A stretch of 52,107 nt of DNA from Defluviitaleaceae bacterium (GCA_009778135.1 WRKJ01000103.1:1-52107), one strand, 5' to 3'; numbered from the stretch's first letter, positions 22,683 through 31,949 are shown. Made by a program: numbers and translations. Notes: a model not told the origin generated them from the letters alone.

Positions 22683-24518
22683 ATGAAAAAGAAACTTACA
22701 ATTCCAATGCCCATACGCTACTTGATTAACTTTATTCTCGTGGTACTCTTGTTAATCGTCGGGCACTTAGCAATCTCAACGGGGGTTTTAAATCGTGCTC
22801 AAACGAGCATTGTCTTACAAGCGGGTATTTTCATGATTTTAGCTGTCTCACTAAACGTTGTAACAGGCTATTTAGGTCAGCTTCCATTGGGTCATGCTGG
22901 CTTTATGGCTGTAGGTGCTTATGCAGGTGCCATCTTTTGGAGAAGCAATCTTTTATCAGGTCATGCCTCCTTAATTGTTGGATTAATCGTTGCTGGAATC
23001 GCCGCAGGACTTGTCGGTATTTTAATCGGCGTCCCAGCTCTTAGGTTACGTGGCGATTATTTAGCCATCATCACCTTAGGGTTTGGAGAAATCATTCGTG
23101 TGTTCATCATTAACTTACCTGGCATTACAGGCGGCACACCCGGCTTGCGTGGCATCCCCAGATACTCGAACTTTTTCGTTGTTTATATAGGCGTCATCCT
23201 CACGTGTACAGTGATTCATATGGTCATGAAATCACGTCATGGACGCGCCATTCTAGCCATTAAAGGAAATGAGATTGCAGCGGAATCCTGTGGCGTTAGC
23301 ACGACTTACTATAAAGTACTTGCCTTTGCCATTTCTGCTAGTTTTGCTGGTGTTGCCGGTGCTCTTTTTGCTGGGAATCAAGGCATTTTAACCCCAGGCA
23401 GCTTTGATTTTATGGCGTCCATCAATATTTTAGTCATCGTTGTCTTAGGTGGCATGGGTTCCATGTTGGGCTCACTTATTTCAGCTGCCGTTTTAACCAG
23501 TCTTCCTTTGATCTTACAGCAATTTAACGAATATCGTATGATTATCTATTCGTTAATGTTGATCATGATCATGATTTTTAAGCCTTCTGGTTTAATGGGC
23601 ACTTACGATTTCTCCATGAGTCGCTTATTAGAAAAAGCGTATAACCGTTTGTTTCGACATACGGCAACAGAGGAATCTCCACCTAAATTAACCTTTAGCA
23701 TTGCAGAAAAAGCGGTCGTTCCTAAACAAACGTTAGGAAATAAACCTGTCTTATCTTGTCAACAATTAGGCATTGATTTTGGTGGGTTGACCGCCGTAGA
23801 TGATTTTAATTTTACCGTCTATCCCAATAAAATAGCGGGTTTAATCGGGCCTAATGGGGCAGGAAAAACAACGACTTTTAACCTGTTAACAAAAGTTTAC
23901 CAGCCATCAAGAGGGACCATCTATTTAAACGGTCAGGATACGAAACACTTAAATACTGTTAAAGCCAACAAATTAGGGATTGCGAGAACTTTTCAAAACA
24001 TTCGTTTGTTTAAAGAACTTACTGTGTTGGAAAATGTCATGATTGGCATCCATAATGAAATTGATTATAACTTAGCCGAATCCATTTTACGTTTGCCTCA
24101 TTATTGGCGCGATGAACAAACAGCCAAAGAACGCTCTCTTAACCTACTGTCGCTTTTTAAAATGGAAAGCATGGCCAATTACAAAGCAGGTTCTTTGCCC
24201 TACGGTTATCAGCGAAAATTAGAAATCATCAGAGCGTTGGCAACAAATCCGTCTGTTCTTTTGCTAGATGAACCCGCAGCTGGGATGAATCCTTCTGAAA
24301 CGGAAGAACTCATGGCCATCATCCAACAAATTAAAAAAGAGTTTCAAATCGCTATTGTTTTAATTGAACATGACATGCAACTTGTGATGAATATTTGTGA
24401 AGATATCACCGTGCTTAACTATGGACGCATTATTGCACAAGGAACACCTGAAGAAGTCAAAAATGATCCTAAGGTAATCGAGGCTTACTTAGGAAAAGGA
24501 GAAGGTGCCCATGCTTAA
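22683..24518 (+). CDS. livM-livG: Fused LivM permease - LivG ATPase
   Basis: One 611-aa chain carries two subunits that are usually separate. Residues about 1-310 are LivM: LNVVTGYLGQLPLGHAGFMAVGAYAG, the EAA loop SRHGRAILAIKGNEIAAESCGVS and nine or so membrane helices. After a linker of about 25 residues, residues about 335-611 are LivG: Walker A GPNGAGKTTTFNLL, signature LPYGYQRKLEI, Walker B VLLLDEPAAGMN and H-loop IEHDM. The linker runs in frame without stop, so this is a true fusion as sequenced. The ATG at 22683 has AGGAG nine bases upstream. It overlaps livF by eight bases. Confidence 0.92.
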   Translation: MKKKLTIPMPIRYLINFILVVLLLIVGHLAISTGVLNRAQTSIVLQAGIFMILAVSLNVVTGYLGQLPLGHAGFMAVGAYAGAIFWRSNLLSGHASLIVGLIVAGIAAGLVGILIGVPALRLRGDYLAIITLGFGEIIRVFIINLPGITGGTPGLRGIPRYSNFFVVYIGVILTCTVIHMVMKSRHGRAILAIKGNEIAAESCGVSTTYYKVLAFAISASFAGVAGALFAGNQGILTPGSFDFMASINILVIVVLGGMGSMLGSLISAAVLTSLPLILQQFNEYRMIIYSLMLIMIMIFKPSGLMGTYDFSMSRLLEKAYNRLFRHTATEESPPKLTFSIAEKAVVPKQTLGNKPVLSCQQLGIDFGGLTAVDDFNFTVYPNKIAGLIGPNGAGKTTTFNLLTKVYQPSRGTIYLNGQDTKHLNTVKANKLGIARTFQNIRLFKELTVLENVMIGIHNEIDYNLAESILRLPHYWRDEQTAKERSLNLLSLFKMESMANYKAGSLPYGYQRKLEIIRALATNPSVLLLDEPAAGMNPSETEELMAIIQQIKKEFQIAIVLIEHDMQLVMNICEDITVLNYGRIIAQGTPEEVKNDPKVIEAYLGKGEGAHA

Positions 24519-25212
24519 AGTCACAAATATGAATACTTACTACGGGAATATCTATGCCGTTAAAGATGTTTCATTTGATGTTTCTAAGGGTGACATCATC
24601 TCGTTAATTGGCGCAAATGGGGCAGGGAAGTCAACCATTTTAAAAACAATCTCTGGACTTTTACATAGCAAAACCGGTTCGATTACTTTTTTAGACCAAG
24701 ACATTTCAAAAGTAGCGCCTCATCAAGTCGTCAAGTCAGGTTTAGCACATGTTCCAGAAGGTAGGCGCGTGTTCCTCTCTATGTCTGTGCAAGAGAATTT
24801 AGAAATGGGTAGCTACACACAGCCTAAAAAATTAATGGCTGCGCGCATCGAAGACGTTTATGATAAATTTCCACGGTTAAAAGAACGTTACAAACAAGTC
24901 GCTGGAACATTATCAGGTGGTGAGCAACAAATGCTCGCCATGGGACGTGCCATGATGAGTCACCCCGCCTTATTAATGCTTGATGAACCCTCTATGGGGC
25001 TGGCACCTTTGTTAGTCGAACAAATCTTTAACATCATTAAAGAATTAAATGATGCTGGGACCACGATTTTACTCGTTGAGCAAAATGCCCGTATGGCACT
25101 TTCTATTGCCAATAAAGGTTATGTTTTGGAAACAGGTAAAATCATTACATCTGGTCCTGGGAAAGAACTATTAGAAAATGAAATTGTTAAAAAAGCTTAC
25201 CTTGGTGGTTAA
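24511..25212 (+). CDS. livF: Branched-chain amino acid ABC transporter ATPase LivF
   Basis: The second ATPase of the system: Walker A GANGAGKSTILKTISG, signature LSGGEQQMLAMGRAMM, Walker B LLMLDEPSMGLAP, H-loop LLVEQN, with the LivF marker HVPEGRRVF. The length is 233 aa, as in E. coli LivF. The ATG at 24511 (AAGGAG upstream) lies within the 3' end of the fused gene, so translation is coupled. The operon ends here with a strong terminator. Confidence 0.94.
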   Translation: MLKVTNMNTYYGNIYAVKDVSFDVSKGDIISLIGANGAGKSTILKTISGLLHSKTGSITFLDQDISKVAPHQVVKSGLAHVPEGRRVFLSMSVQENLEMGSYTQPKKLMAARIEDVYDKFPRLKERYKQVAGTLSGGEQQMLAMGRAMMSHPALLMLDEPSMGLAPLLVEQIFNIIKELNDAGTTILLVEQNARMALSIANKGYVLETGKIITSGPGKELLENEIVKKAYLGG

Positions 25213-25256
25213 AAAAATCCCAGTTCATGTGATGACGCACGAACTGGAATTTTTAT
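25213..25256 (+). terminator. Terminator of the liv operon
   Basis: CCAGTTC-GTG pairs with GCAC-GAACTGG, followed by AATTTTTAT. Confidence 0.85.
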
Positions 25257-25261
25257 ATGCA

Positions 25262-25341
25262 TAAAAAAGCTCTATCCAATAGGAGTTGGGGGGAGACTCC
25301 TATTGGATAGAGCTAAGCAAATGACAGTGTGCTTAATCAAT
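25262..25341 (-). ncRNA. Small RNA 1 with C-rich terminator loop
   Basis: A strong promoter (25377-25348) gives an RNA start near 25341. The about 80-nt RNA has a 5' hairpin (AAGCA/TGCTT) and an 18-bp terminator stem (25313-25269, from GCTCTATCC to GGATAGAGC) whose loop is CTCCCCCCA, followed by six T. No reading frame of note. It is homologous to the RNA at 25481-25561; stem bases that differ between the two are compensated on the other arm. A C-run loop is typical of sRNAs that pair with Shine-Dalgarno sequences. Confidence 0.75.
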
Positions 25342-25347
25342 GAATAC

Positions 25348-25377
25348 ATTATAACATATCTCTTAGGCATTCGTCAA
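25348..25377 (-). promoter_or_regulatory. Promoter of small RNA 1
   Basis: TTGACG-18-TATAAT on the minus strand. Confidence 0.8.
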
Positions 25378-25480
25378 TACTTTTTTAATTTTTTTATCAT
25401 TTTTTGTCAACAGTTAAAATTCATAGCGCATCGTACGCTTTCGGTTACAAGCAAGCTTAGTTGAATCCAGCCTATTCCAT

Positions 25481-25561
25481 CAAAAGCTCTGTCCTGTAGA
25501 AGCTGGGGGGAGAGACTTCTACAGGACAGAGCTAAGCAAATGATGCTGTGCTTGAATTGAT
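25481..25561 (-). ncRNA. Small RNA 2 with C-rich terminator loop
   Basis: Paralogue of small RNA 1: same spacing from a strong promoter, same AAGCA...TGCTT 5' hairpin with TCATTTGCTTAGCTCT shared, a 17-bp stem (25532-25486) and loop containing CTCCCCCCA. At least four stem positions differ from copy 1 and all keep pairing. Only four T follow the stem, so termination may be less efficient here. Length about 80 nt. Confidence 0.75.
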
Positions 25562-25567
25562 ATACAA

Positions 25568-25597
25568 ATTATAACATATTTCTTCCTCATTAGTCAA
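25568..25597 (-). promoter_or_regulatory. Promoter of small RNA 2
   Basis: TTGACT-18-TATAAT on the minus strand; same geometry as for small RNA 1. Confidence 0.8.
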
Positions 25598-25621
25598 TAC
25601 TTTTTTAAATTTTTTTAAAAT

Positions 25622-25656
25622 AAAAAATCTGCTAAAGACATCAAGCAGATTTTTAT
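25622..25656 (-). terminator. Terminator of the suf operon
   Basis: AATCTGCT pairs with AGCAGATT and is followed by a T run on the minus strand (T-rich on both strands, so it may act both ways). Confidence 0.8.
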
Positions 25657-25681
25657 TTCAAAAAAGTCGAATAATAAGCTT

Positions 25682-27109
25682 TTAACCAATTGAACCTTCC
25701 ATCTCTAATTTAAGAAGCTGATTCAATTCAACCGCATATTCCATCGGTAGTTCTTTTGCGAATGGTTCAATGAATCCCATGATGATCATTTCAGTCGCTT
25801 GTTCTTCTGATAAGCCACGGCTCATTAAATAGAACAATTGCTCTTCTGACACACGTGATACTTTCGCTTCGTGTTGAACGATAATGTCACCATTTTTCGT
25901 CACGTTGTATGGTACTGTATCAGATTTTGACAGGTCATCCAAAATAATCGTATCACACTCAATATTAGATTTAGCACCTGTTGCATTTTTACCATGCTCA
26001 ACAAGACCATGATAAGTTACGTTTCCACCTTGACGAGAAAGTGATTTCGATACAATGGTTGATGACGTATTTTTTCCTAAGTGAATCATTTTCGCACCTG
26101 CATCTTGCGTTTGTCCTGCACCTGCAAAAGCAATCGAAATGGTTGTTCCAGAAGAATAATCTCCTTTTAAAATACACGCTGGATATTTCATCGTAATCTT
26201 TGACCCAATGTTGCCATCAATCCATTCCATATGCGCATTGTTTTCACATAAAGCACGCTTTGTTACCAGGTTTAAAATGTTATTTGACCAGTTTTGAATG
26301 GTCGTATAACGGCAACGTCCACCATCTTTAATATAGATTTCAACAACCGCTGAGTGAAGGGAGTTCGCTGTGTAAATTGGCGCTGTACAACCTTCGACAT
26401 AATGGACATCTGCCCCTTCGTCGACAATGATTAACGTCCGTTCAAACTGTCCCATAGACTCAGAGTTAATACGGAAGTAAGATTGCAATGGCTTGCTTAA
26501 TTTAGCTCCTTTTGGCACATAAATAAACGATCCACCTGACCAAACCGCACTGTTTAATGCAGCAAATTTATTGTCAGTCATCGGTACTACTTTAGCAAAA
26601 TATTGTTTGAATAAATCACCATGCTCTTTTAAAGCTGTATCCGTATCTAAGAAAACAACCCCTTGCTCTTCTAACTCTTTTTGATTGTTATGGTAAACCA
26701 CTTCTGATTCGTATTGTGTCGACACACCTGATAAATATTTCGCTTCTGCTTCAGGAATACCTAATTTATCAAATGTTTCTTTAATGTTATCAGGTACATC
26801 ATCCCAATTGGCAGCTGCACGATCAGAAGGCTTAATATAGTACGTATAAGAATCAAAATCACACTCTGCTTCTAAATCTGGTCCCCAAGTCGGCATGGGT
26901 TGCTTCAAAAACTCCTGATAAGCTTTTAAACGGAATTCAAGCATCCATTCTGGCTCACCTTTCGTTTCACTCATGGTACGGATAACATCCTCATTTAAAC
27001 CTTTCCCCGTATCTAATACATTCTCATGCTCTGTAATGAAGCCGTACTTATAATCGGTCATTACATCATTCATTTGTTCATTCATGTTGCTAATTGCTTC
27101 ATTTGCCAT
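25682..27109 (-). CDS. sufB: Fe-S cluster assembly scaffold subunit SufB
   Basis: SufB is the scaffold of the SufBCD complex on which Fe-S clusters are built. The 475-aa protein has the expected [23 protein letters not shown], the beta-helix core, [19 protein letters not shown] and the C-terminal [42 protein letters not shown] lies nine bases before the ATG at 27109. It is the last gene of the operon sufC-D-S-U-B but is separated from sufU by about 560 bases that hold an unrelated MNT gene. Confidence 0.97.
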   Translation of the reverse strand: MANEAISNMNEQMNDVMTDYKYGFITEHENVLDTGKGLNEDVIRTMSETKGEPEWMLEFRLKAYQEFLKQPMPTWGPDLEAECDFDSYTYYIKPSDRAAANWDDVPDNIKETFDKLGIPEAEAKYLSGVSTQYESEVVYHNNQKELEEQGVVFLDTDTALKEHGDLFKQYFAKVVPMTDNKFAALNSAVWSGGSFIYVPKGAKLSKPLQSYFRINSESMGQFERTLIIVDEGADVHYVEGCTAPIYTANSLHSAVVEIYIKDGGRCRYTTIQNWSNNILNLVTKRALCENNAHMEWIDGNIGSKITMKYPACILKGDYSSGTTISIAFAGAGQTQDAGAKMIHLGKNTSSTIVSKSLSRQGGNVTYHGLVEHGKNATGAKSNIECDTIILDDLSKSDTVPYNVTKNGDIIVQHEAKVSRVSEEQLFYLMSRGLSEEQATEMIIMGFIEPFAKELPMEYAVELNQLLKLEMEGSIG

Positions 27110-27179
27110 TTTAATCAACTCCTTAGTTATTTAATTTTATTTTCAACAATGATTTTTCATTGCATGTAAAGCTTTAATT

Positions 27180-27479
27180 TCATGTTTCTCCATAAATTAA
27201 AATTCCTTTTTCCTTAATCTCGCAATCTATCTTACTAGCAGGTTGAATTTCAAATTTTGCAATTAAATCTACAGGCATATTGAAGCTATTCTCCAATTCA
27301 GCCTTCATTCCAAAAAAGTCTAATGCGTCTATCTCCTCATCAACATCAACAACGACATCAATATCACTCACTGGTCGTGCGGTATGCGTTGCGTGAGAAC
27401 CAAACAGAATGGCTTGTTTGACGTTGTTAGCAGTAAAAATAGGCGAGAACTTCTTCTTTATTTCATCAATTGTTAGCAT
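27180..27479 (-). CDS. MNT-type nucleotidyltransferase (99 aa), orphan
   Basis: Minimal nucleotidyltransferase with the canonical motif GS followed ten residues later by DID (GSHATHTARPVSDID), then VVVDVDEE and a third acidic strand PVDLIA. MNT proteins are usually the antitoxin of HEPN-MNT pairs and AMPylate the HEPN toxin. No HEPN gene is adjacent on either side; a frame ending YLNGTIEYLVQGR stops two bases before this ATG and may be the remnant of an upstream partner. Its ribosome site is weak (GGGCG). The gene interrupts the suf operon, which suggests insertion. Confidence 0.8.
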   Translation of the reverse strand: MLTIDEIKKKFSPIFTANNVKQAILFGSHATHTARPVSDIDVVVDVDEEIDALDFFGMKAELENSFNMPVDLIAKFEIQPASKIDCEIKEKGILIYGET

Positions 27480-27672
27480 GCTTATCGCCCCTGTACGAGA
27501 TATTCAATTGTTCCATTCAAGTACCGAACTAAATGTCAAATTACTTAATATCCAATCATTTGTATCCATGAATGTGAAGACAACGCTCTTTTCATTTGCA
27601 ACACTTCCTAATCATAAATTTTAAAAAGATTTCAAGCTTCAAACAAGATATTCATTCCCTTGGAATGATCAC

Positions 27673-28119
27673 TCATTTACCTTCTTTAAGCTCTGAAATC
27701 CCTTGTTCGAAAGCTTTCCATGCAATGGTCGCACATTTAATACGTGCTGGAAATTGAGAAACACCTTGATAAACAAAAGCATCTCCCATGTCTTCCACGT
27801 CACCTAAAACTTCTTCACCTTTTACAATATCATAAAATTGATGAGCCAGACGCACAGCATCACCGACTTCCTTTTCAACCAATGTTTCTGACATAACAGA
27901 TGCTGATGAACAGCAAATGGCACATCCCGTTCCTTCGTGTCGGATATCTTTAATGACGTCATCATCCATTTTAATAGAAATGGTCACATCATCTCCACAA
28001 GTCGGATTTCTCAAATGCACGTCATGATAGCCTGCATCTGAAATCAACCCTTTATTACGGGGATTTTTATAGTGATCCATAATCACTTGTCGATATAAAT
28101 TTTGTAGGTTTGAAGACAC
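27673..28119 (-). CDS. sufU: SUF system sulfur-transfer protein SufU
   Basis: SufU takes persulfide sulfur from SufS and passes it on; it is zinc-binding and IscU-like. Ligands are visible: Asp and Cys in NPTCGDD, Cys in GTGCAICCSS and the late Cys in RIKCATIAWKAF; the 18-20 residue insertion typical of SufU is present (EVLGDVEDMGDAFVYQG). The start is a GTG at 28119 with AGGAGG seven bases upstream. 148 aa is normal. It lies 48 bases after sufS. Confidence 0.95.
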   Translation of the reverse strand: MSSNLQNLYRQVIMDHYKNPRNKGLISDAGYHDVHLRNPTCGDDVTISIKMDDDVIKDIRHEGTGCAICCSSASVMSETLVEKEVGDAVRLAHQFYDIVKGEEVLGDVEDMGDAFVYQGVSQFPARIKCATIAWKAFEQGISELKEGK

Positions 28120-28167
28120 TGATTTTCCTCCTAATCTTGCCAAGCTTGCTTCGCTTCACTTTTGAGG

Positions 28168-29391
28168 TTAGAAGACATCAAACGTCTCCTTTCCTTCTTT
28201 TGTTGCAGCTACTAACGCATCAATATCTGCTTTTGTCGTATAAATACCCATACTGGCACGTAGCGTTGCCGGCTGTTTTAAATACCGCATTAACAGCTGC
28301 GCACAATGATGACCAGCCCTTAAACAAACACCGTTGGCATCATAAACGGTTGCCATATCATGAGGATGCGCAGTGCCGACATTGAAACTCACAATACCTG
28401 TATCAGATTGGGGATTGTAAATTTCTACGCCTTCAATTTTAGACAGTTCATCAACAGCATACTGGCGGAGTTCTAATTCATGGGCACGAATGTTATCCCA
28501 ACCTAATGCTTCAACGTAATCCATCGCAACGGCAAGGCCAGCTGCACCAGCAATCGGTGGTGTTCCCGCTTCAAAGCGATAAGGTGTATCTTTAAACGTC
28601 GTGCCTGTAGGCAGATCGACAAAATCTACCATTTCACCACCAAATTGTGCTGGTTCCATGTTTGTTAGCAATTCGTATTTACCATACAAAGCACCGATTC
28701 CAGTTGGTCCATAAATTTTATGACCTGTGATCGATAGAAAATCCACGTCTAAATCTTGGACATCAATGTTAACATGTGGTCCTGCTTGTGCAGCATCAAC
28801 AGTCACAACAGCACCGACTTCATGTGCTAAAGCTGCTATTTCTTTAATCGGCGTGAGATAACCCATGACATTAGAAATATAATTAATGGCCACGACTTTC
28901 GTTTTTGCTGTTAACACACTTTTGAAGTTTTCGACAGTGACACGACCTTCTTCCGTTAAAGGAATGAATTTCAAAGTTGCACCCGTCACCTTCGCCACAT
29001 TTTGCCAAGGTAAAAAACTACTGTGATGTTCTAACTCAGTCGTGATGATTTCATCACCTGGTTTTAAGTGATGAAGCCCATAACCTGTTGCAACCAGGTT
29101 AAGGGCATCACTAGCACCACGGCCAAAAACAATCTCACGTGCATCTTTTGCACCTAAAAACTTCGCAACTCGCGTTCTTGCACCTTCATAAAGGTCAGTC
29201 GCATCATTGGAAAGCTTATACACACCACGATGGACATTTGCACTGGCTTTTTTATTGTAAACATCCATGGCATCTAAAACAGCTTTTGGCTTTAAAGCCG
29301 TTGCTGCTGAATCTAAATAAACCAAAGGTTTCCCGTTCATTGACTCTTCTAATATTTCAAAATCTTTTCTAATTTGTTCTGTGTTTAACAT
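28168..29391 (-). CDS. sufS: Cysteine desulfurase SufS
   Basis: A PLP enzyme that removes sulfur from cysteine for Fe-S assembly. PLP lysine is in SITGHKIYGPTG, the histidine stack in TELEHHSSFLPWQ, and the active Cys in LRAGHHCAQLLM; this short catalytic loop marks it as a SufS/CsdB (group II) enzyme. I start at Met 29391, giving 407 aa, almost exactly the B. subtilis size; the nine-codon extension lacks a better site. About 155 bases separate it from sufD. Confidence 0.96.
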   Translation of the reverse strand: MLNTEQIRKDFEILEESMNGKPLVYLDSAATALKPKAVLDAMDVYNKKASANVHRGVYKLSNDATDLYEGARTRVAKFLGAKDAREIVFGRGASDALNLVATGYGLHHLKPGDEIITTELEHHSSFLPWQNVAKVTGATLKFIPLTEEGRVTVENFKSVLTAKTKVVAINYISNVMGYLTPIKEIAALAHEVGAVVTVDAAQAGPHVNIDVQDLDVDFLSITGHKIYGPTGIGALYGKYELLTNMEPAQFGGEMVDFVDLPTGTTFKDTPYRFEAGTPPIAGAAGLAVAMDYVEALGWDNIRAHELELRQYAVDELSKIEGVEIYNPQSDTGIVSFNVGTAHPHDMATVYDANGVCLRAGHHCAQLLMRYLKQPATLRASMGIYTTKADIDALVAATKEGKETFDVF

Positions 29392-29546
29392 GATCTCACC
29401 AACCTTTAATCCAGCCAAGAATCAGCAAATAAATCTGGGACATTGACTGTCAAGCCTTCTCATACATCAACTTTAATCGTCTCAATTGTTTCATCACCTA
29501 AGAACAAAGAAATAAAAGCGATGCTTTGCACGCATGATGATGAGAA

Positions 29547-30629
29547 CTATCCCAACTTCGCTTCAATTCTAGCAGACAATGCTTCACGCATCGCTTCGTC
29601 TTCTAAAGCATCAACAAATGGTGTTAAGAAACCAGATACAATCATTTTACTTGCTGCTTCGCGGCTCATCCCACGACTCATCAAATAGTAAATTTGCTCT
29701 TCATCTAACTGTCCAATACTTGCCGCATGACCTGCTGTAATATCCCCTTCGTCAATTAACAAAAATGGATTCGCAACAGCTTCAGCTGTTTTTGATAAAT
29801 TTAATAAGCGCGTTTCTTGTTGGTTGTCACAATCTTTGGCATTTTTTTGAATTTTACCAACGCCATTAAATGCTAAATGGGCTGTATCTTTTGTAATACC
29901 ATAATTAATAATATTTCCAATTGAACGCGCAGCCGCATTTTCAATGCGAATGGTTAAATTTTGTTTTTGTCCTTCACTGGCAATCGAAACAGTTTTCGTT
30001 TCAGCTTCCGATCCACGTCCATTTAAGTAGGTGAAATCTTCAAAGACTAAATCCGTGTCATTAATCATAAAGTTAGTGGCATCAAGCACACCGTTTGCGT
30101 CAACATCTGCATGTTTATGGTGATAAACAACAGTTCCTGGATACAATTCATTGATGGTGTTGGTCACTAAATTCGCATTTTCACCGACATTGAATGTACT
30201 CGCAATGTTCGCATTAAAATTCCCTTGACCGATGAATGACTCTGTGTAATTAAGTGCTGCTCCTGTTTCTAAGATGACTTCACTCGCATGAACCAATGAA
30301 CGCTCTTTGGCTATCACAATAATGGATAAAGGTGTTTCGATTGTCACATTTTTAGGAACAGTTACTTTTAAAGTACTGTTTTTCTTTTCATTGTTTAAAA
30401 CAAGTAACTTATTTTCGTTGGCATGAGCACTCACTGTTGTTTCAATCGTCAGATTAGCATCAACTTGATTGTGAACCACATGACCATCAACAATCACAAC
30501 AGCATTATCAGTTACATGAAGTGCTGATAAGTCAACAGATGGTGCTGTTACATCGGTTAAAGCTAATGCTTCAAATGCCCAATTTTTAATGTTTGTCTTT
30601 TCTGCTAGAGGCAGATTTTGGATACTCAT
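29547..30629 (-). CDS. sufD: Fe-S cluster assembly protein SufD
   Basis: SufD partners SufB and SufC in the scaffold complex. The protein is 360 aa, somewhat shorter than B. subtilis SufD (437), with a reduced N-terminal region, but the C-terminal beta-helix and ending are typical: HVVHNQVDANL, LNGRGSEAETKTVSIASEGQ, and HAASIGQLDEEQIYYLMSRGMSREAASKMIVSGFLTP. AGGAGG lies eight bases before the ATG, 16 bases after sufC. The 155-base stretch to sufS holds no convincing gene. Confidence 0.93.
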   Translation of the reverse strand: MSIQNLPLAEKTNIKNWAFEALALTDVTAPSVDLSALHVTDNAVVIVDGHVVHNQVDANLTIETTVSAHANENKLLVLNNEKKNSTLKVTVPKNVTIETPLSIIVIAKERSLVHASEVILETGAALNYTESFIGQGNFNANIASTFNVGENANLVTNTINELYPGTVVYHHKHADVDANGVLDATNFMINDTDLVFEDFTYLNGRGSEAETKTVSIASEGQKQNLTIRIENAAARSIGNIINYGITKDTAHLAFNGVGKIQKNAKDCDNQQETRLLNLSKTAEAVANPFLLIDEGDITAGHAASIGQLDEEQIYYLMSRGMSREAASKMIVSGFLTPFVDALEDEAMREALSARIEAKLG

Positions 30630-30645
30630 TCTTCTAACCTCCTCA

Positions 30646-31488
30646 TTAAAGTCCTAATTTTTCTTTAGTCCCACAAGAATCTAATCTTACTGGACGCTTT
30701 TCTTCATCTTGAATAACACGCTCATCTTCAATGCCAAGCTCTTCTTTAATCCATTCATAACCTTCTTCATCAATCTTTTTCATCAGCTCAATACCACCTG
30801 ACTTCACAATACGTCCTTGCATCATGACATGAACAAAATCTGGCGTAATATAATCCAAAATTCGTTGATAATGGGTGATGATTAAAGCACCAAATTCTTC
30901 TGAACGCATTGAATTGACCGCATCTCCAACGATTTTAAGTGCATCAACATCAAGTCCTGAATCAATTTCGTCTAAAATCGCAATTTCTGGTTTTAACATT
31001 TTCATTTGTAAAATTTCATTACGTTTTTTCTCTCCACCTGAGAAACCTTCATTTAAATAACGATGTGCCATATCTGGTTGGATTTTTAATTCATCGATGG
31101 TTGCATCTAATTCATTAATAAATTTAATTAAAGACTGCTCTTTTTCCCCTTCTTCCAGGCGGGCACGTTTTGACATACGTAAGAAATCCGAGTTTGTTAC
31201 GCCTGGAATTTCTGATGGATATTGCATGGCTAAAAATAGACCTGCATGCGCACGCTCATCGACTTCCATCTCTAATACATCTTCACCATTCATGGTGATT
31301 TCGCCACCTAATACTTCATAAGAAGGATGACCCATGACCACTTGTGATAATGTTGATTTCCCTGTCCCGTTTGGACCCATGATCGCGTGAATTTCGCCAC
31401 CTTTGATTTCTAAATTAACACCTTTTAAAATTTCTTTTTCTTCAACTGACGCTCTTAAGTCACTGATTTTTAGTACTGGTTTTGACAT
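30646..31488 (-). CDS. sufC: Fe-S cluster assembly ATPase SufC
   Basis: ABC-type ATPase that energises the SufBCD scaffold. Walker A MGPNGTGKSTLSQVV, the SufC-specific insertion FLAMQYPSEIPGVTNSDFLR, signature FSGGEKKRNEILQM, Walker B IAILDEIDSGLDVDALK. At 280 aa it is about 20-30 residues longer than usual because of the C-terminal tail after EGYEWIKEELG. AGGAGG precedes the ATG. It begins the suf genes, 62 bases after the PerR-like gene on the same strand. Confidence 0.96.
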   Translation of the reverse strand: MSKPVLKISDLRASVEEKEILKGVNLEIKGGEIHAIMGPNGTGKSTLSQVVMGHPSYEVLGGEITMNGEDVLEMEVDERAHAGLFLAMQYPSEIPGVTNSDFLRMSKRARLEEGEKEQSLIKFINELDATIDELKIQPDMAHRYLNEGFSGGEKKRNEILQMKMLKPEIAILDEIDSGLDVDALKIVGDAVNSMRSEEFGALIITHYQRILDYITPDFVHVMMQGRIVKSGGIELMKKIDEEGYEWIKEELGIEDERVIQDEEKRPVRLDSCGTKEKLGL

Positions 31489-31550
31489 TGATTCCTTACC
31501 TCCTGTGATTACACACTTATCTCTTTTTTTAATTCTTACCTACTGCTTTG

Positions 31551-31949
31551 TTACTGCTTTTTCGACTTACATGTTTTACAAATTCCAATGAACGATAAAT
31601 TGACAGTCTCTGTCGCAAATTGATAATTGTCGTCTAAACACTGCGAAAAATCAAGTAGTCCTTCTATTTCAATGTCGTAAATGGTTTTACAAAGACGACA
31701 CGTAAAATGATGATGGTCATGAATATTGACATCATAACGTTCGATGCCATCCTCAAGGATAACTTGAGCAATTGCACCTGATTCGGCCAAATGTCTCACA
31801 TTACGATAAATGGTTGTCTTACTAATAGACGCATATTCTGTTCTAACCGCATTATAAATTTCATCAATGGATAAATGCCCCTTAACATGTTTTAACTTAT
31901 CCAAAGTTTCCATAATAACTTGCTTTTGAATAGTTTGACGTTGTTGCAT
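31551..31949 (-). CDS. Fur-family regulator, PerR-like
   Basis: The 132-aa protein has the Fur winged-helix (QKQVIMETLDKLKHVKGHLSIDEIY, TTIYRNVRHLAESG) and the metal domain IHDHHHFTCRLC...CKTCKSKK, which contains the two CxxC structural-zinc pairs. The regulatory-metal site resembles PerR: an Asp lies at the position of PerR Asp104 (TIYDIEI, where Fur has Glu), plus the HDHHH cluster. PerR senses peroxide through iron-catalysed histidine oxidation. I place the start at 31949; the 43-codon upstream extension is poor and lies in a long leader. It precedes the suf operon and may control it, itself, or the Fur-box promoters further right. Fur or Zur cannot be excluded. Confidence 0.82.
   Translation of the reverse strand: MQQRQTIQKQVIMETLDKLKHVKGHLSIDEIYNAVRTEYASISKTTIYRNVRHLAESGAIAQVILEDGIERYDVNIHDHHHFTCRLCKTIYDIEIEGLLDFSQCLDDNYQFATETVNLSFIGICKTCKSKKQ

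Noticed and set aside
25257-25315. Large hairpin after livF as a second liv terminator
   Set aside because: No T run follows on the plus strand; the T run, promoter and conservation point to a minus-strand small RNA.
27180-27479. Complete HEPN-MNT toxin-antitoxin pair
   Set aside because: No HEPN frame with the Rx4-6H motif on either side; only a possible remnant.
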